From Candidatus Kinetoplastibacterium crithidii (GTDB lineage Bacteria; Pseudomonadota; Gammaproteobacteria; Burkholderiales; Burkholderiaceae_B): a DNA stretch of 64,000 nucleotides. The stretch lies in contig CP064915.1 in the NCBI GenBank assembly GCA_027557655.1, positions 186,001 to 250,000 of the forward strand, written 5' to 3'. The notes under the pieces are model-generated. The model was not told the origin of the DNA, searched no databases, and saw only the letters and a list, made by a program, of their open reading frames with translations. Shown in pieces: positions 13,004 to 21,979 of this stretch. How positions within the stretch are numbered: position 1 is the stretch's first letter; each line of letters opens with the position of its first letter. Position numbers and translations under genes: made by a program.

Positions 13004-13729
13004 ATGATAGAACTGGGTATTAATATTGACCATGTTGCTACTTTAAGACAACAAAGAAATACTTATTATCCTGACCCTTTAGCTGCTGCTTTATTAGCAG
13101 AAAAGGCTGGAGCTGATTTGATTACTCTTCATCTAAGAGAGGATAGAAGGCATATACAAGATAAGGATGTTTTTAATATTCGTGCCAATATAGTTGGCAA
13201 AATGAATCTGGAGTGTGCCATTACTAAAGAAATGCTAAATATTGCTGTTAAAGCACGACCAGATATAGTTTGTCTTGTTCCGGAAAGAAGGCAAGAGCTA
13301 ACAACTGAAGGTGGATTAAATATAATAAACTCATCAGAAGTGGTTTTTAATGCAGTTAAATTTCTTCAATCCAATGGAGTAAGAGTTTCTATATTTATTG
13401 ATCCAGATATTAATCAGATATATGAAGCAAAACGGATAGGAGCTGATGCTGTAGAGCTACATACCGGTAGATATGCTGAAGTTTGTAATTGTAATGAGAG
13501 AGATAGGGAAATAGATAGATTGAAAAAGTCTGTAGATATGGCTTTAAGTTTAGGATTAAAAGTTAATGCTGGTCATGGTTTGCATTATGATAATATCAAG
13601 AATATTTTAATAATAAATGGAATTAGTGAATTTAATATAGGACATTCAATAATTAGTAGAGCAATTTTTAATGGATTATTTTCTGCTGTTAAAGAGATGA
13701 AAGATCTTATAAATACTATTAAATTTTGA
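13004..13729 (+). CDS. pdxJ: Pyridoxine 5'-phosphate synthase
   Basis: 241-residue PdxJ, the normal length. It condenses 1-deoxy-D-xylulose 5-phosphate with 3-amino-2-oxopropyl phosphate in the last ring-forming step of de novo vitamin B6 synthesis. The TIM-barrel signature GINIDHVATLRQQR (residues 4-17), the HLREDRRHI active-site loop, the central VCLVPERR strand and the C-terminal AGHGLHYDN phosphate-binding loop are all present. An AGAGAAA ribosome binding site precedes the ATG. acpS follows with essentially no gap, as in many proteobacteria. It indicates the symbiont makes its own B6. Confidence 0.98.
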   Translation: MIELGINIDHVATLRQQRNTYYPDPLAAALLAEKAGADLITLHLREDRRHIQDKDVFNIRANIVGKMNLECAITKEMLNIAVKARPDIVCLVPERRQELTTEGGLNIINSSEVVFNAVKFLQSNGVRVSIFIDPDINQIYEAKRIGADAVELHTGRYAEVCNCNERDREIDRLKKSVDMALSLGLKVNAGHGLHYDNIKNILIINGISEFNIGHSIISRAIFNGLFSAVKEMKDLINTIKF

Positions 13730-13737
13730 TTAAATTT

Positions 13738-14154
13738 ATGATTTTAGATTCTAATTATATATCTGGAATTGGTATAGATATTTTATCAGTTAAGAGAGTA
13801 AATTCACTTTTTGTGAAATATAAGTATAAATTTTTAGATAAAGTTCTGGGTTCTCTTGAGAGAGATTGTTTCAATAAGCGCTTTGATGCGAATTATCATA
13901 GAGGCATAAGATATATTGCAACTAGAATTTCTGCTAAAGAAGCTCTTTCAAAAGCTATGGGTATTGGAATGACCTTTCCTCTATCTTGGTCTAGTATTGA
14001 AATACTTAACTCATTTAATGGTAAACCTTATTATTTTTTTTCTTCGGATTTAGATAAATGGATTAAAGAAAGATATGGTGTTATACATATTTCACTAAGT
14101 GATGAGCATGATTTGGTTATGTCTAATGTAATCATAGAGAATAAGAAGATTTAA
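13738..14154 (+). CDS. acpS: Holo-[acyl-carrier-protein] synthase
   Basis: 4'-phosphopantetheinyl transferase that converts apo-ACP to holo-ACP for fatty-acid synthesis. The metal-binding GIGIDILSVKR motif is near the N-terminus and the second motif TRISAKEALSKAMG near residue 65, so both acidic metal ligands are present. I place the start at ATG 13738, giving 138 residues. A TTG at 13726 overlapping the pdxJ stop would add four residues, and neither start has a convincing ribosome binding site. It is translationally linked to pdxJ. Length is slightly longer than the usual 125-130. Confidence 0.93.
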   Translation: MILDSNYISGIGIDILSVKRVNSLFVKYKYKFLDKVLGSLERDCFNKRFDANYHRGIRYIATRISAKEALSKAMGIGMTFPLSWSSIEILNSFNGKPYYFFSSDLDKWIKERYGVIHISLSDEHDLVMSNVIIENKKI

Positions 14155-14188
14155 TATTTGATATTTTTGTATAGCATATTAGAATATA

Positions 14189-16015
14189 ATGACAGCTTCT
14201 TTTAATTTTAGCGCTTTTTCAAAAAATATTCCTCATTTACCTGGTATTTATAAGTATATTGATATTGAAGGTAATGTAATATATGTTGGTAAAGCTCGTG
14301 ATTTAAAAAAGAGAATTTCTTCATATTTTAGCAAAAACTTACCAAGTATTAGAATAGAGAAGATGGTTTCAAGAATATCAGATATAGAAATTATAGTTAC
14401 TAAATCTGAAATAGAGGCTTTGATTTTAGAGAACAATCTTATTAAATCTCTAAAGCCAAAATATAATATATTATTTCGTGATGATAAATCGTATCCTTAT
14501 CTTAAAATATCTTTGCATGAATATCCTCGTTTACATATTGTTAGATTGAAACCAATTGTTGACCATAAAAAACTAGAAGGCCAATATTTTGGGCCATTTC
14601 CAGATAGTTATGGGGCTAGAGAAACTATCAAGATTTTGCAAAAAATATTTCGTTTGCGTACTTGTGAAGATTCAGTTTTTTTACATAGGTCTCGTCCATG
14701 TTTATTAGGTCAAATTGGTAAATGTTCTGCTCCTTGCACTAATAATATTAGTTTTGAAAATTATGACAAGAATATAAAAGAGGCGTCATTATTTTTAAAT
14801 GGCAAGGCCACAACGGTTTTATCTGATCTTAAAGAAAAAATGCAAGTAGCTGCCAATACTATGAATTTTGAATTAGCAGCTACATTGAGAGATCAAATAA
14901 CAGCGCTAAAAAGCGTTCTTCATAAACAAACCATGGAGAATATCGGAGTAAAAGATACTGATATTATATCGGTATTAAGAGAGTCAGGAAAAACATGTAT
15001 TAATGTTGTTACGATTAGAAATGGTCGTCATATAGGAGATAAGAACTTTCTTATAGAAGTTGGAGAAGAAGAGATAAATTATGTACTAGAATCTTTTGTT
15101 ACACAGTATTACTCTACTAGAGTTTTGCCTGATATTATTGTTTCTTCACATAGATTTTCTACATTAGATAATATAGATTTAATTAGTTGCCAACAGGGTA
15201 AAAAAGTTACTTTGTCTTTTAAACCAAGAGGTCTAAAGGCCTCTTGGTTAAAACAGTCTATAGAGAATTCTAAAATTTTTTTAGCAAAAAATATAGATTC
15301 ACAATATTTAAGAAAATTTCGGATTAAAAATTTATTAAATGAATTAGATATTTGTGTGGAAAGTTATGAAAAATTATATATAGAATGCTTTGATATTAGT
15401 CATTATTCAGGAGAGTCAACCCATGCATCGTGTGTTGTTTTTGATAAGTGCGAAATGCAGCCTTCACTTTATAAACTTTATAAGATAGAAAATATAGCTC
15501 CAGGAGATGATTATTCTGCTATGAGTCAGGTATTATATCGTCGTTTTTCTAAATTTGAAAATATAGATATGCCTAATATAGTTCTAATAGATGGTGGTCC
15601 TGGTCAGGTTGAGGTAGCAAAAAAAATTTTTATTCAATTAGGATTGGATATAAAATTAATAATTGGAGTCTCTAAGGGAGAGGGGAGAAAAGTTGGGTTG
15701 GAGACATTGCATTTTGCTGATGAAAGATTAGCTATTTCTCTTGGTGCTAATTCTCCGGCCCTTATGTTAATTGCTTATATAAGAGATGAAGCTCATAGAT
15801 TTGCTATAGAAGGGGTAAGAAATAAGATTGCTAAATTAAGAAATACGTCTTTAATAATGAATGTTGAAGGTATTGGCAAAAAAAAATCTCAAGCATTACT
15901 AAAGCATTTCGGTAGTTTACAGGATATTTCTTGTGCAACAATAGAGGAAATAATGTCTGTTGAAGGTATATCTAGATCTTTAGCTGAAAAAATATATTAT
16001 TTTGTAAGGTCGTAA
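14189..16015 (+). CDS. uvrC: Excinuclease ABC subunit C
   Basis: 608-residue UvrC, full length. It makes both incisions around lesions recognised by UvrAB in nucleotide excision repair. The N-terminal GIY-YIG nuclease is visible (PGIYKYI … VIYVGKARDLKKR, residues 18-43). The zinc-type Cys cluster CLLGQIGKCSAPC lies near 170, the UVR segment near 200-235, the RNase H-like domain follows (CFDISHYSGEST; VLIDGGPGQ), and the helix-hairpin-helix region is at the end (VEGIGKKKSQALLKHFG). No ribosome binding site is evident. pgsA follows, the same order as in E. coli. Confidence 0.98.
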   Translation: MTASFNFSAFSKNIPHLPGIYKYIDIEGNVIYVGKARDLKKRISSYFSKNLPSIRIEKMVSRISDIEIIVTKSEIEALILENNLIKSLKPKYNILFRDDKSYPYLKISLHEYPRLHIVRLKPIVDHKKLEGQYFGPFPDSYGARETIKILQKIFRLRTCEDSVFLHRSRPCLLGQIGKCSAPCTNNISFENYDKNIKEASLFLNGKATTVLSDLKEKMQVAANTMNFELAATLRDQITALKSVLHKQTMENIGVKDTDIISVLRESGKTCINVVTIRNGRHIGDKNFLIEVGEEEINYVLESFVTQYYSTRVLPDIIVSSHRFSTLDNIDLISCQQGKKVTLSFKPRGLKASWLKQSIENSKIFLAKNIDSQYLRKFRIKNLLNELDICVESYEKLYIECFDISHYSGESTHASCVVFDKCEMQPSLYKLYKIENIAPGDDYSAMSQVLYRRFSKFENIDMPNIVLIDGGPGQVEVAKKIFIQLGLDIKLIIGVSKGEGRKVGLETLHFADERLAISLGANSPALMLIAYIRDEAHRFAIEGVRNKIAKLRNTSLIMNVEGIGKKKSQALLKHFGSLQDISCATIEEIMSVEGISRSLAEKIYYFVRS

Positions 16016-16059
16016 TGTAGTATATATATTATAATTTTTTAGAAGCAGCCAGTCATAGT

Positions 16060-16629
16060 ATGTTAATAAATATACCAATTGCCATTACTTGGATTAGAAT
16101 TCTATTAGTACCATTAATGGTTTGTTTTTTTTATTTTTTTGATTATTATCTTGGAGATTTAGCACGAGATGTTGTATCTTTGATATTATTTATACTTGCT
16201 GCATTGACTGATTGGTTAGATGGTTGGTTAGCTCGAAGGTTAAATCAAACAACTTCTTTCGGGGCTTTTTTAGATCCTGTAGCCGACAAACTAATGGTTT
16301 GTTCTTCTTTAATCATTCTTTTAAAACTTGGTCGAGTAGATATACTAATAACATTGATTATTATAGGTAGGGAAATAACAGTTTCTGCTTTAAGAGAATG
16401 GATGGCAATAATGGGTGCGAGGGCTAGTGTAGCTGTAAACAGAATGGGGAAGATTAAGACACTTTTTCAAATGATAGCCATTCCATGTTTGTTATATGGT
16501 AGAGTTTTTTTAGGTATGAATTTTATGTGTATAGGTACTTGGCTAATTATTATGTCGTCAATTTTAACAGTTTGGTCTATGCTTTATTATATAAGACGTT
16601 CGTGGTATGTTTTAAAACACGCAAAATAA
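16060..16629 (+). CDS. pgsA: Phosphatidylglycerophosphate synthase
   Basis: 189-residue integral membrane CDP-alcohol phosphotransferase that joins CDP-diacylglycerol to glycerol-3-phosphate, the committed step to phosphatidylglycerol. The complete family motif is present from LTDWLDGWLARRL to SFGAFLDPVADK (about residues 50-75), with all Asp ligands. There are four or more hydrophobic segments. It follows uvrC. This shows the symbiont keeps acidic phospholipid synthesis even though other envelope genes in the window are decayed. Confidence 0.97.
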   Translation: MLINIPIAITWIRILLVPLMVCFFYFFDYYLGDLARDVVSLILFILAALTDWLDGWLARRLNQTTSFGAFLDPVADKLMVCSSLIILLKLGRVDILITLIIIGREITVSALREWMAIMGARASVAVNRMGKIKTLFQMIAIPCLLYGRVFLGMNFMCIGTWLIIMSSILTVWSMLYYIRRSWYVLKHAK

Positions 16630-16704
16630 ATTATTTTTATTTGCAAGTTTTGTAGTGTAGGGAATATATTTTAATTAATTTTGTTTAACATAGTGTGATT
16701 ACAA

Positions 16705-17961
16705 ATGGTTTTTTCTTCACAGAATTTTTTACCTGAAGACAATGAGTCTATCAGAAAAGATTGGATGATTATAAGTTTAATTACTTTTATTCATGCTTTA
16801 TCACATTTTTTCCAACTAGTTTTGCCTTCATTATATGTGGCGCTTGGGTTGGAATTTGATTTAGATTTTGCTCAACTTGGCTTGTTAGCGACTATATTCT
16901 ATGTGGTTTCTGGAGTTGGTCAAGTTATTTCTGGAGTTGCTGTAGATCGATTCGGACCTTTCAAGATTCTTTTATTGGGTTTAGTTTGTTTCTTATTATC
17001 TAGTTTAATGATTGCTTGTTCTTATGGCTATGTTTTTTTGATGTTCTCGGCTTTTGTTGGAGGCATAGGTAACTCAGTATTCCATCCAGCTGGATATTCA
17101 ATAATTAATCAAATGGTTAGTCCAAAGAGATTAGGTTATGCTTTCAGTATTCATGCTATTGCTGGTAGTTTTGGATGGGCATTAGCTCCTATTTTTATTA
17201 CTGTAGTTACTGTATTAACTAGTTGGAGAGTTGCTGCTTTAAGTGTTGCTCTTCTATTTGTTTTATCATTTTTTTTAACAAAGTCATTGAAGGCTTATAT
17301 TTCAGAGTTCGAGAAAAAGAAGAATGATGAACTGAATGATTCAAATTCACCCAATATATTAAAGAAAGATTATGTTAATTCTATATTAAGACTTCTTGCT
17401 AACCCTGTTATGTGGGGTGCGTTTTTATTTTTCACAGTTACTTCATTTTCTACTTCATCTATTCAAAATTATACAATTCCACTGCTAGGTAAATTATATA
17501 ACTTTAATGAATTGTTTGCTAGTTCTAGGCTTTCTGTTTATATGATAGCATCTGCTTTTGGGATGTTAATAGGAGGATGGTTATTATCAACAGCTAAGTT
17601 CAAAGAAAATAATATATTAATTTCACTAGTTATATCGGGTATATCTTTTATATTTATAGCTACCGGTGTTATTTCTGATGGTTTTGTTACATTTTTTATG
17701 ATAATGGCTGGTTTTTGTTTTGGAGTTGCTGTTCCATCTAGAGATATGTTGGTTAGGAAAATTGCTAATAAACATTCTACTAGTATTGTCTATGGGTTAG
17801 TTTACTCTGGAATAGATGTTGGTTCAGCTATCGGTCCTGTCTTATTTGGGGTTATGATTGATGCTAAATTGTATAGCCTGCCATGGATAATAGCAGGACT
17901 AATGTTAATTATATCTTCTTATTTAGCAAAATGGTTAGCTGATAAACAGGCAAATAATTAG
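16705..17961 (+). CDS. MFS transporter (fosmidomycin-resistance-like)
   Basis: 418-residue major facilitator with about 12 hydrophobic segments. It has a DRFGPFK loop after TM2 (MFS motif A-like) and a central polar loop (about residues 195-225). The start, with HALSHFFQLVLPSLYVALGLEFDLDFAQLG, resembles the Fsr/sugar-efflux branch. The C-terminal half keeps the GLVYSGIDVGSAIGPVLFG helix. The substrate cannot be told from sequence. It is one of few intact transporters in the window, so it may matter for exchange with the host; that is inference. Its transcription converges on queF. Confidence 0.8.
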   Translation: MVFSSQNFLPEDNESIRKDWMIISLITFIHALSHFFQLVLPSLYVALGLEFDLDFAQLGLLATIFYVVSGVGQVISGVAVDRFGPFKILLLGLVCFLLSSLMIACSYGYVFLMFSAFVGGIGNSVFHPAGYSIINQMVSPKRLGYAFSIHAIAGSFGWALAPIFITVVTVLTSWRVAALSVALLFVLSFFLTKSLKAYISEFEKKKNDELNDSNSPNILKKDYVNSILRLLANPVMWGAFLFFTVTSFSTSSIQNYTIPLLGKLYNFNELFASSRLSVYMIASAFGMLIGGWLLSTAKFKENNILISLVISGISFIFIATGVISDGFVTFFMIMAGFCFGVAVPSRDMLVRKIANKHSTSIVYGLVYSGIDVGSAIGPVLFGVMIDAKLYSLPWIIAGLMLIISSYLAKWLADKQANN

Positions 17962-17968
17962 ATTAAAA

Positions 17969-18012
17969 ATCAACATGTTAGTTAGAGTGATATAACTCAC
18001 TGACGTGTTGAT
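17969..18012. terminator. Possible bidirectional terminator between MFS gene and queF
   Basis: ATCAACA (17969-17975) pairs with TGTTGAT (18006-18012), with further imperfect pairing inside (GTTAGT with ACTGAC; GAGT with ACTC). One arm lies within the end of queF. T-runs are weak, so this is tentative. Confidence 0.4.
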
Positions 18013-18815
18013 CTAGATAAGTTTCTTATAGGGTTATATTCTGTCAAGTCTGTTGATCTCCATGGATTTATATCTATTCCGCCTCTTCTTGTATATTTAC
18101 CATATACGCTTAGATACTCCGGTTTACATCGTTCATGTATATCTAGAAAAATTTTTTCTATGCAATTTTCATGATATTCAGCGTGGTTTCTGTAGGATAT
18201 TATATACTTCAGAATAGATTCATGATTTATTTTAAATCCTCGATACCTTATTTGAATAGAAGCCCAATCTGGTTGCATAGTAATAGGACAATTGGACTTT
18301 AATAACCTTGATGTTAAGGTTTCTGTTATTTTTTTTGTATTTATTTTTTCATTTTCTAACAAATTTGGATCAGGATTATATATATCTGTTTTTATTTGTA
18401 AATGGTCTATACATAACCCATCTAATTCTTGAATATATATTTTTTTGAAATCTTGTGGCATTATAATATTTACTAGCACATCACTGTTAGTAGCTGATGA
18501 TAAATCATTGCATATAAAATGTGTTAAATCACTGTGATTATCAAATTTCTTTTGATTAAGAGAGTTTAAGTAAATCTTTAGAGATTTTGATTCTATAATA
18601 TAGTTGCTATTTGCTGGTATTTGAAATCTGCCAATTGCTATTTCTGGTTTGCCAGTTTTGTTAAGCCATGATATTTCATAGGCATTCCATATATCGAAGC
18701 CTTTGAATATTTTGTTATTTTTTAAGTATTTCCTTTTTAAAGGAAATAGTAAATTTGGGTTGTATTCTAATGGGTAGTTAGTTTGTCTACCTAAAGGGTT
18801 TTCTATTTTTTTCAT
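17997..18815 (-). CDS. queF: 7-cyano-7-deazaguanine (preQ0) reductase
   Basis: 272-residue QueF of the long bimodular type (E. coli 282). It reduces the nitrile of preQ0 to preQ1 with NADPH in queuosine synthesis. The catalytic cysteine is Cys176 in SNCPITMQPDW, with the proton-relay Asp183. The ESKSLK substrate-recognition motif is at residues 75-80. The C-terminal FLDIHERCKPEYLSVYGKYTRRGGIDINPW block is intact. Q-modified tRNAs therefore probably exist, provided preQ0 or its precursors are made or imported. A weak AAAGAAT lies before the ATG. Confidence 0.96.
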   Translation of the reverse strand: MKKIENPLGRQTNYPLEYNPNLLFPLKRKYLKNNKIFKGFDIWNAYEISWLNKTGKPEIAIGRFQIPANSNYIIESKSLKIYLNSLNQKKFDNHSDLTHFICNDLSSATNSDVLVNIIMPQDFKKIYIQELDGLCIDHLQIKTDIYNPDPNLLENEKINTKKITETLTSRLLKSNCPITMQPDWASIQIRYRGFKINHESILKYIISYRNHAEYHENCIEKIFLDIHERCKPEYLSVYGKYTRRGGIDINPWRSTDLTEYNPIRNLSRSTRQ

Positions 18816-18961
18816 TTTATATTCTTTAAATTGTTTTTATAAACATAAGTTCATTAGAGTATATATTGCGAATATGTTATTTATAATAGCTTTTTCTTGC
18901 TAATTATGTTTGTATTTTTGAATATATTTTATTGCATTCAACTCATTTTTGAGGGATTATT

Positions 18962-20200
18962 ATGACCTTATTTGAAGGTACTGGAGCGCTACTTTCTTTG
19001 ATTGCTATGTTTGGTTATATCAATCATAGATTTATAAAGTTGCCTGATATGTTAGGCATAACAGCAGTTGGCTTAGTAGTTTCTGTTTGCTTATTATTAT
19101 TAAGTCTTTTTTTTCCTGAAATGGCTATAGAAGCACAGTATTTAGTTGGTATGATTGATTTTTCTGAATTAGTATTTCATGGTCTTTTGGGTCTGTTGTT
19201 ATTTGCAGGAGCTTTACATGTTGATATTTCAAAAATGAGACGTTTGAAGATGCCAGTTTTTTTATTGGCTACTATTGGAGTATTAATATCAACTGCAGTT
19301 GTTGGACTTGGTTTCTTTTTAGTTACCAGTTTTTGTAATGTACATATAAGTTTTTTATGGTGTTTAGTGTTTGGTGCACTTATATCACCCACTGATCCTA
19401 TAGCAGTTCTTGCTGTATTAAAAAATGCTAAGGTATCTCCTGATTTAGAAACTCAAATTGCTGGTGAATCATTGTTTAATGACGGAACGGCTGTTGTAGC
19501 TTTTATGACTTTATTAGGATTAGCTACTGGAAATACAGAATTTTCTCTTTTATCTGTTTTAATAACTCTTATACAAGAAATATTTGGTGCTGTTGTATTT
19601 GGTTTGGTGATTGGATATGTAGCTTCTTTAATGTTAAAGGATTTGGATAGTTATCCTGTAGAAATATTAATTACTTTAGCTTTGTCTACAGCTGGCTATA
19701 GCATAGCTGAACACCTACATGTTTCTGCTCCATTATCAGTAGTCGTTATAGGATTAGTAGTAGGTTATAATAGTAATTTATCAAAGGGTCATAAATCAAA
19801 AAATAGAGAATATCTATTTAGTTTTTGGGGATTGCTGGATGAGTTATTAAATCTTATATTATTTGGTTTGATAGGATTAAAAATTGTAGCTTTATCATTT
19901 AGTATAAAGAATCTATGGCTTGGTATCATAGCAATTTTTGTTGTTCTAATAGCTAGATATATTAGTGTAGCAGCTCCTATAAATATGCTTCATTACATGA
20001 AAGATAATAGGCATGCCGTAAAAATTATGACATGGGGAGGTCTGAGAGGAGGAATATCTATAGCATTATCATTGTTACTACCTTCTTTTGAAGGAAGGGA
20101 AATGTTTATTGGTGTTACTTATATTGTTGTTATTTTTAGTTTATTGGTGCAGGCTACTACTTTAGGTCCACTAGTAAAATTTTTAGACAAGAAAAATTAG
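18962..20200 (+). CDS. Na+/H+ antiporter, CPA1 (NhaP-like) family
   Basis: 412-residue membrane protein with 10-12 hydrophobic helices. The two hallmarks of CPA1 antiporters are clear: an SPTDPIAV motif with TDP at 144-146, and GESLFNDGTAVV with the ion-binding Asn-Asp pair at 173-174. A later GGLRGGISIAL segment is also typical. It probably exchanges cytoplasmic Na+ or K+ for protons at the inner membrane. It lacks the long cytoplasmic tail of larger members. A strong GAGGG ribosome binding site precedes the ATG. It diverges from queF. Confidence 0.9.
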   Translation: MTLFEGTGALLSLIAMFGYINHRFIKLPDMLGITAVGLVVSVCLLLLSLFFPEMAIEAQYLVGMIDFSELVFHGLLGLLLFAGALHVDISKMRRLKMPVFLLATIGVLISTAVVGLGFFLVTSFCNVHISFLWCLVFGALISPTDPIAVLAVLKNAKVSPDLETQIAGESLFNDGTAVVAFMTLLGLATGNTEFSLLSVLITLIQEIFGAVVFGLVIGYVASLMLKDLDSYPVEILITLALSTAGYSIAEHLHVSAPLSVVVIGLVVGYNSNLSKGHKSKNREYLFSFWGLLDELLNLILFGLIGLKIVALSFSIKNLWLGIIAIFVVLIARYISVAAPINMLHYMKDNRHAVKIMTWGGLRGGISIALSLLLPSFEGREMFIGVTYIVVIFSLLVQATTLGPLVKFLDKKN

Positions 20201-20255
20201 TTTTTTATTATTAATATAAAAAGATTAATTTCTTAATTCTGGTGCTATTTAAATT

Positions 20256-21338
20256 ATGATTTTTCGTTATCTTTATTTTTCTGTAATATTTATTTATAGT
20301 CTAGTTTGTTTTGATATATATGCGTCAGATTTGGAATTGTATAGAGAATTTGAGTCTTTACCTAGTTCTTTATGTGATGATTGTTTAGTTGCTCTAAGGA
20401 ATAATGCTCCTGCTAATGGAATATCTTTTGAGGATTTTGACAAATTTACTAATGACATTAGACTTTTAAAAAAAACTTTTGTTCTAGCACGAAATCAGAA
20501 AGATTTACAAGAAGATTGGAATTCATATATATCAAAAGTAATTAATAAAAAGAAATGTATTGATGGTATAAAAATATTAAATGAATTTAGAGATCAATTG
20601 GTAGAAATAGGAAATACTTATCAGGTTGATCCTGAGTTATTAGTTGCTATTTTAGGTATTGAGACAAATTATGGAAAAATTTTAGGAAATACTAATGTTC
20701 TCAATGCTTGGTTTACAAGAGCTTGTACAGAAAATAATTTGTTGTGGAAGAAGAATTTTTATGCGTCAATTAAATTGTTGCGAGATGGTATAGTTAAGCC
20801 TGATAAATTCTTAGGATCTTGGAGTGGTGCTTTTGGAATGACACAATTTATACCTACATCTTTTTATGAATTAGCTGTTGATGGTGATGGTGATGGTGTT
20901 ATAGATTTATATAATTCTTTTATTGATGCTATTGCTTCTACTGCAAATCATTTGAATAAACGCAACTTCAGTTGGAAATATAATATTCCAGCTGTTATAG
21001 AAGTTTCTTTACCAGAGTATTGGTTGGATAGCATAAATCTTGAAAAAGATAAAACATATTTACATATATCTGAAAAACGCAATCTTCAAGATTGGTCTAT
21101 TATAGGTGTTTGTAGAATTGGTAATAGAGAATTATGTGACGAATTAACAGATAGTGAGTTGGAAACAGTCGTTTTTGCTCCAAATGGGTCTTCTGGACCA
21201 TTTTTTTTAGTTACTGAGAATTTTTATTCTATATTAAACTATAATAGGTCGTATAGATATGCTCTGGCTGTTTCATTATTATTTAATTTTTTAAAGTTTG
21301 AGAATGATATTTTTAGTTCTTGGGCCATAAATAATTAG
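20256..21338 (+). CDS. mltB: Lytic murein transglycosylase B
   Basis: 360-residue MltB-type lytic transglycosylase (family 3 fold) that cleaves peptidoglycan with formation of 1,6-anhydromuramic ends. The N-terminus is a hydrophobic signal peptide (about 1-23, cleavage likely near YAS). No lipobox is seen, so it is probably soluble periplasmic, or anchored by the uncleaved signal. The catalytic Glu136 is in LVAILGIETNYG, and the GSWSGAFGMTQFIPTSF substrate motif follows. Its retention shows that some peptidoglycan remodelling persists. Confidence 0.94.
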   Translation: MIFRYLYFSVIFIYSLVCFDIYASDLELYREFESLPSSLCDDCLVALRNNAPANGISFEDFDKFTNDIRLLKKTFVLARNQKDLQEDWNSYISKVINKKKCIDGIKILNEFRDQLVEIGNTYQVDPELLVAILGIETNYGKILGNTNVLNAWFTRACTENNLLWKKNFYASIKLLRDGIVKPDKFLGSWSGAFGMTQFIPTSFYELAVDGDGDGVIDLYNSFIDAIASTANHLNKRNFSWKYNIPAVIEVSLPEYWLDSINLEKDKTYLHISEKRNLQDWSIIGVCRIGNRELCDELTDSELETVVFAPNGSSGPFFLVTENFYSILNYNRSYRYALAVSLLFNFLKFENDIFSSWAINN

Positions 21339-21979
21339 ATATTATAAATTGTTAATTATTTATACTATTGTTCTGACTATTTTTTAAAGAACATTTCTTT
21401 TTTTTTCATAAGAATTATTTTATATTCCATTGTTTGATTTAAAATTCGACTGTCCATTTCTATATTAATATCAAGAATAATTTTATATGAATCTTAATTT
21501 TTTAATATCTACTAGATATCTTTAATAAGAATTCTATAACCATTTTTCTGAAATCATAAGATTTTATATCGTAATATTGTTTATTATTTCGTTAAATTAT
21601 TTTTGTAACTTGTGGTTTATTTTATGAAGAATGATTTCAAACTGTGTTGAATATAGTTAGTTCTTTCTACTTGATTTATTTAATTCAATGTTATCAAAAC
21701 CTGTTGTAATACATATATAGAAACCAGATATAAGACAGAAAACTTACAATGAGTTGTAAATAATTTTGATTTTTTCATATGGCGTAGATCTTCCATATTA
21801 ATATATATTTATTGATACTTGATTTATTGCTTACTAAATCATATATATTAGCTAATAATTTAGCTGGCAAATGATGTTTATTGATAACCTAGATAAATTG
21901 TATAAGTTTCTAATTCTATAATTAGAGATAATAATAACTCATATTATTATCTCACAATATTGTATGGAGTGTTTTTGAT
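21339..21979. other. 641-bp region without a recognisable gene
   Basis: Very AT-rich DNA between mltB and clpB with no open frame of useful size and no RNA gene. It must carry the clpB promoter. I see no good σ32 promoter or CIRCE element. It could hold the remains of a lost gene (many β-proteobacteria have cysM after mltB), but I recognise no peptide fragment. Confidence 0.5.
21925..21953 (+). promoter_or_regulatory. Hairpin in the clpB 5' leader
   Basis: A perfect 11-bp inverted repeat, GAGATAATAAT (21925-21935) with ATTATTATCTC (21943-21953), closes a 7-base loop 26 bases before the clpB ATG and about 11 bases before its GGAG ribosome binding site. It is not followed by T's, so it is not a classic terminator. 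It may stabilise the mRNA or act as an operator; function is unknown. Confidence 0.5.

Noticed and set aside
21661..21979. σ32 promoter or CIRCE element for clpB
   Set aside because: Only partial CTTGA-like matches without a spaced CCCCAT box, and no TTAGCACTC-N9-GAGTGCTAA dyad.
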